A DNA stretch of 7,771 bases from Fidelibacterota bacterium (GTDB lineage: Bacteria > Marinisomatota > Marinisomatia > SCGC-AAA003-L08 > GCA-002719095), in assembly GCA_002705575.1 (NCBI GenBank), contig PAHI01000010.1:1-7771 (forward strand), read 5' to 3'. The notes under the pieces were generated by a model. That model was not told the DNA's origin. It did not search any database and saw only the letters and a program-made list of their open reading frames with translations. Below, piece after piece: positions 7,234 to 7,771 of this stretch. The stretch's first letter is position 1. Each line of letters opens with the position of its first letter. The position numbers and the translations under genes are program-made.

Positions 7234-7771
7234 ATAAACCTCTTTTAATCATATATGGAAAGAATGAAGTAGATGTCTCAAAATATGGCGAAGCTTACAT
7301 ATATAAATTATCTTCATTAAAAATAAAAAGTAATTATAAATTTAAGGTATTAAATAATCCTTCAAAATTAGATAAGATTGCTGACTATGAAAAAAAATCA
7401 TACATCAAATGGATTTATTCAATTGGAAATATACCAATTTATAGAAAGGTTAGTGATTTCCTTAATTTTGATCTTTTTTTATTAGGTGATTTAGCTTCTA
7501 TGCGTAATGAAATATATCAAACCTTTAATTTATTGTGTAATATTAAATATTTAAAATTATTGAAAAAAAAATACAAACCTTGTTCAATTGAATTAATAAA
7601 CCTTCCGATAGAATATGAAAAATTACTTTATTGTAATCTAATCAAGAAAGATTATTCATTAAATAATATTTATCTAACAATTAAATCTACATTAAAGAAA
7701 TTATTTTTATTTACTAAAGTTATTATAAAAATTATTATTTTCTCAATTAAAAATATTATTTATAGCCTTAT
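7230..7771 (+). CDS. Unrecognised protein, 3'-truncated by window edge
   Basis: An ATG at 7230 overlaps the TGA of the fusion gene (ATGA), and the frame then stays open for 180 codons to the end of the window. Such length without a stop in DNA this AT-rich supports a real gene, and the overlap indicates translational coupling in the heptose operon. The product begins MNKPLLIIYGKNEVDVSKYG and is rich in Lys, Ile, Leu, Asn and Tyr. FDLFLLGDLASMRNEIYQ lies at about residues 80-97. A hydrophobic stretch interrupted by lysines, LFLFTKVIIKIIIFSIKNII, lies near 158-177 and might be a membrane-associated or amphipathic segment. There is no signal peptide. I do not recognise the family. Position suggests a role in using the activated heptose, such as transfer or assembly, but no glycosyltransferase motif is visible. 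Confidence 0.8.
   Translation, partial: MNKPLLIIYGKNEVDVSKYGEAYIYKLSSLKIKSNYKFKVLNNPSKLDKIADYEKKSYIKWIYSIGNIPIYRKVSDFLNFDLFLLGDLASMRNEIYQTFNLLCNIKYLKLLKKKYKPCSIELINLPIEYEKLLYCNLIKKDYSLNNIYLTIKSTLKKLFLFTKVIIKIIIFSIKNIIYSL

Overview
The window is strongly AT-rich, tightly packed DNA in which every gene that can be assigned makes an activated sugar for surface polysaccharide (LPS, O-antigen or capsule). Low GC, very short spacers, weak or absent Shine-Dalgarno sites and a eukaryote-like UDP-glucose dehydrogenase suggest a streamlined marine bacterium. A Prochlorococcus-type picocyanobacterium fits best, but this is inferred from style only; no taxonomic marker gene is present.

Layout. (1) 1-894 (+): the 3' part of rfbB (dTDP-glucose 4,6-dehydratase), whose start lies before the window. 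(2) 881 to about 1740 (-): a decayed galE (UDP-glucose 4-epimerase) that fills the apparent 860-bp non-coding gap. It is split over five reading-frame segments with internal stops, and its N-terminal Rossmann region is missing at the ugd boundary. (3) 1758-3197 (+): an intact animal-type UDP-glucose 6-dehydrogenase. It converges, with 3 bp between stop codons, on a UDP-glucuronate 4-epimerase-like gene (3201-4235, -) that starts with TTG. (4) 4236-4346: a divergent intergenic region with a perfect 15-bp palindrome and a candidate -10 box. (5) 4347-7233 (+): three tightly linked genes, a gmhA-type isomerase, an hddA-type kinase and a fused nucleotidyltransferase-phosphatase (hddC + gmhB). (6) 7230 to the end (+): the first 180 codons of an unrecognised gene, overlapping the fusion gene by 4 bp.

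How they work together. The dehydrogenase and epimerase would convert UDP-glucose to UDP-glucuronate and then UDP-galacturonate. The three-gene heptose operon carries all four activities needed to turn sedoheptulose 7-phosphate into a nucleotide-activated D-glycero-D-manno-heptose, expected to be the GDP form. The dead galE between two functional cassettes looks like the scar of cassette exchange in a variable surface-polysaccharide island. The last, unassigned ORF follows the heptose operon directly and is the best candidate for an unknown step.
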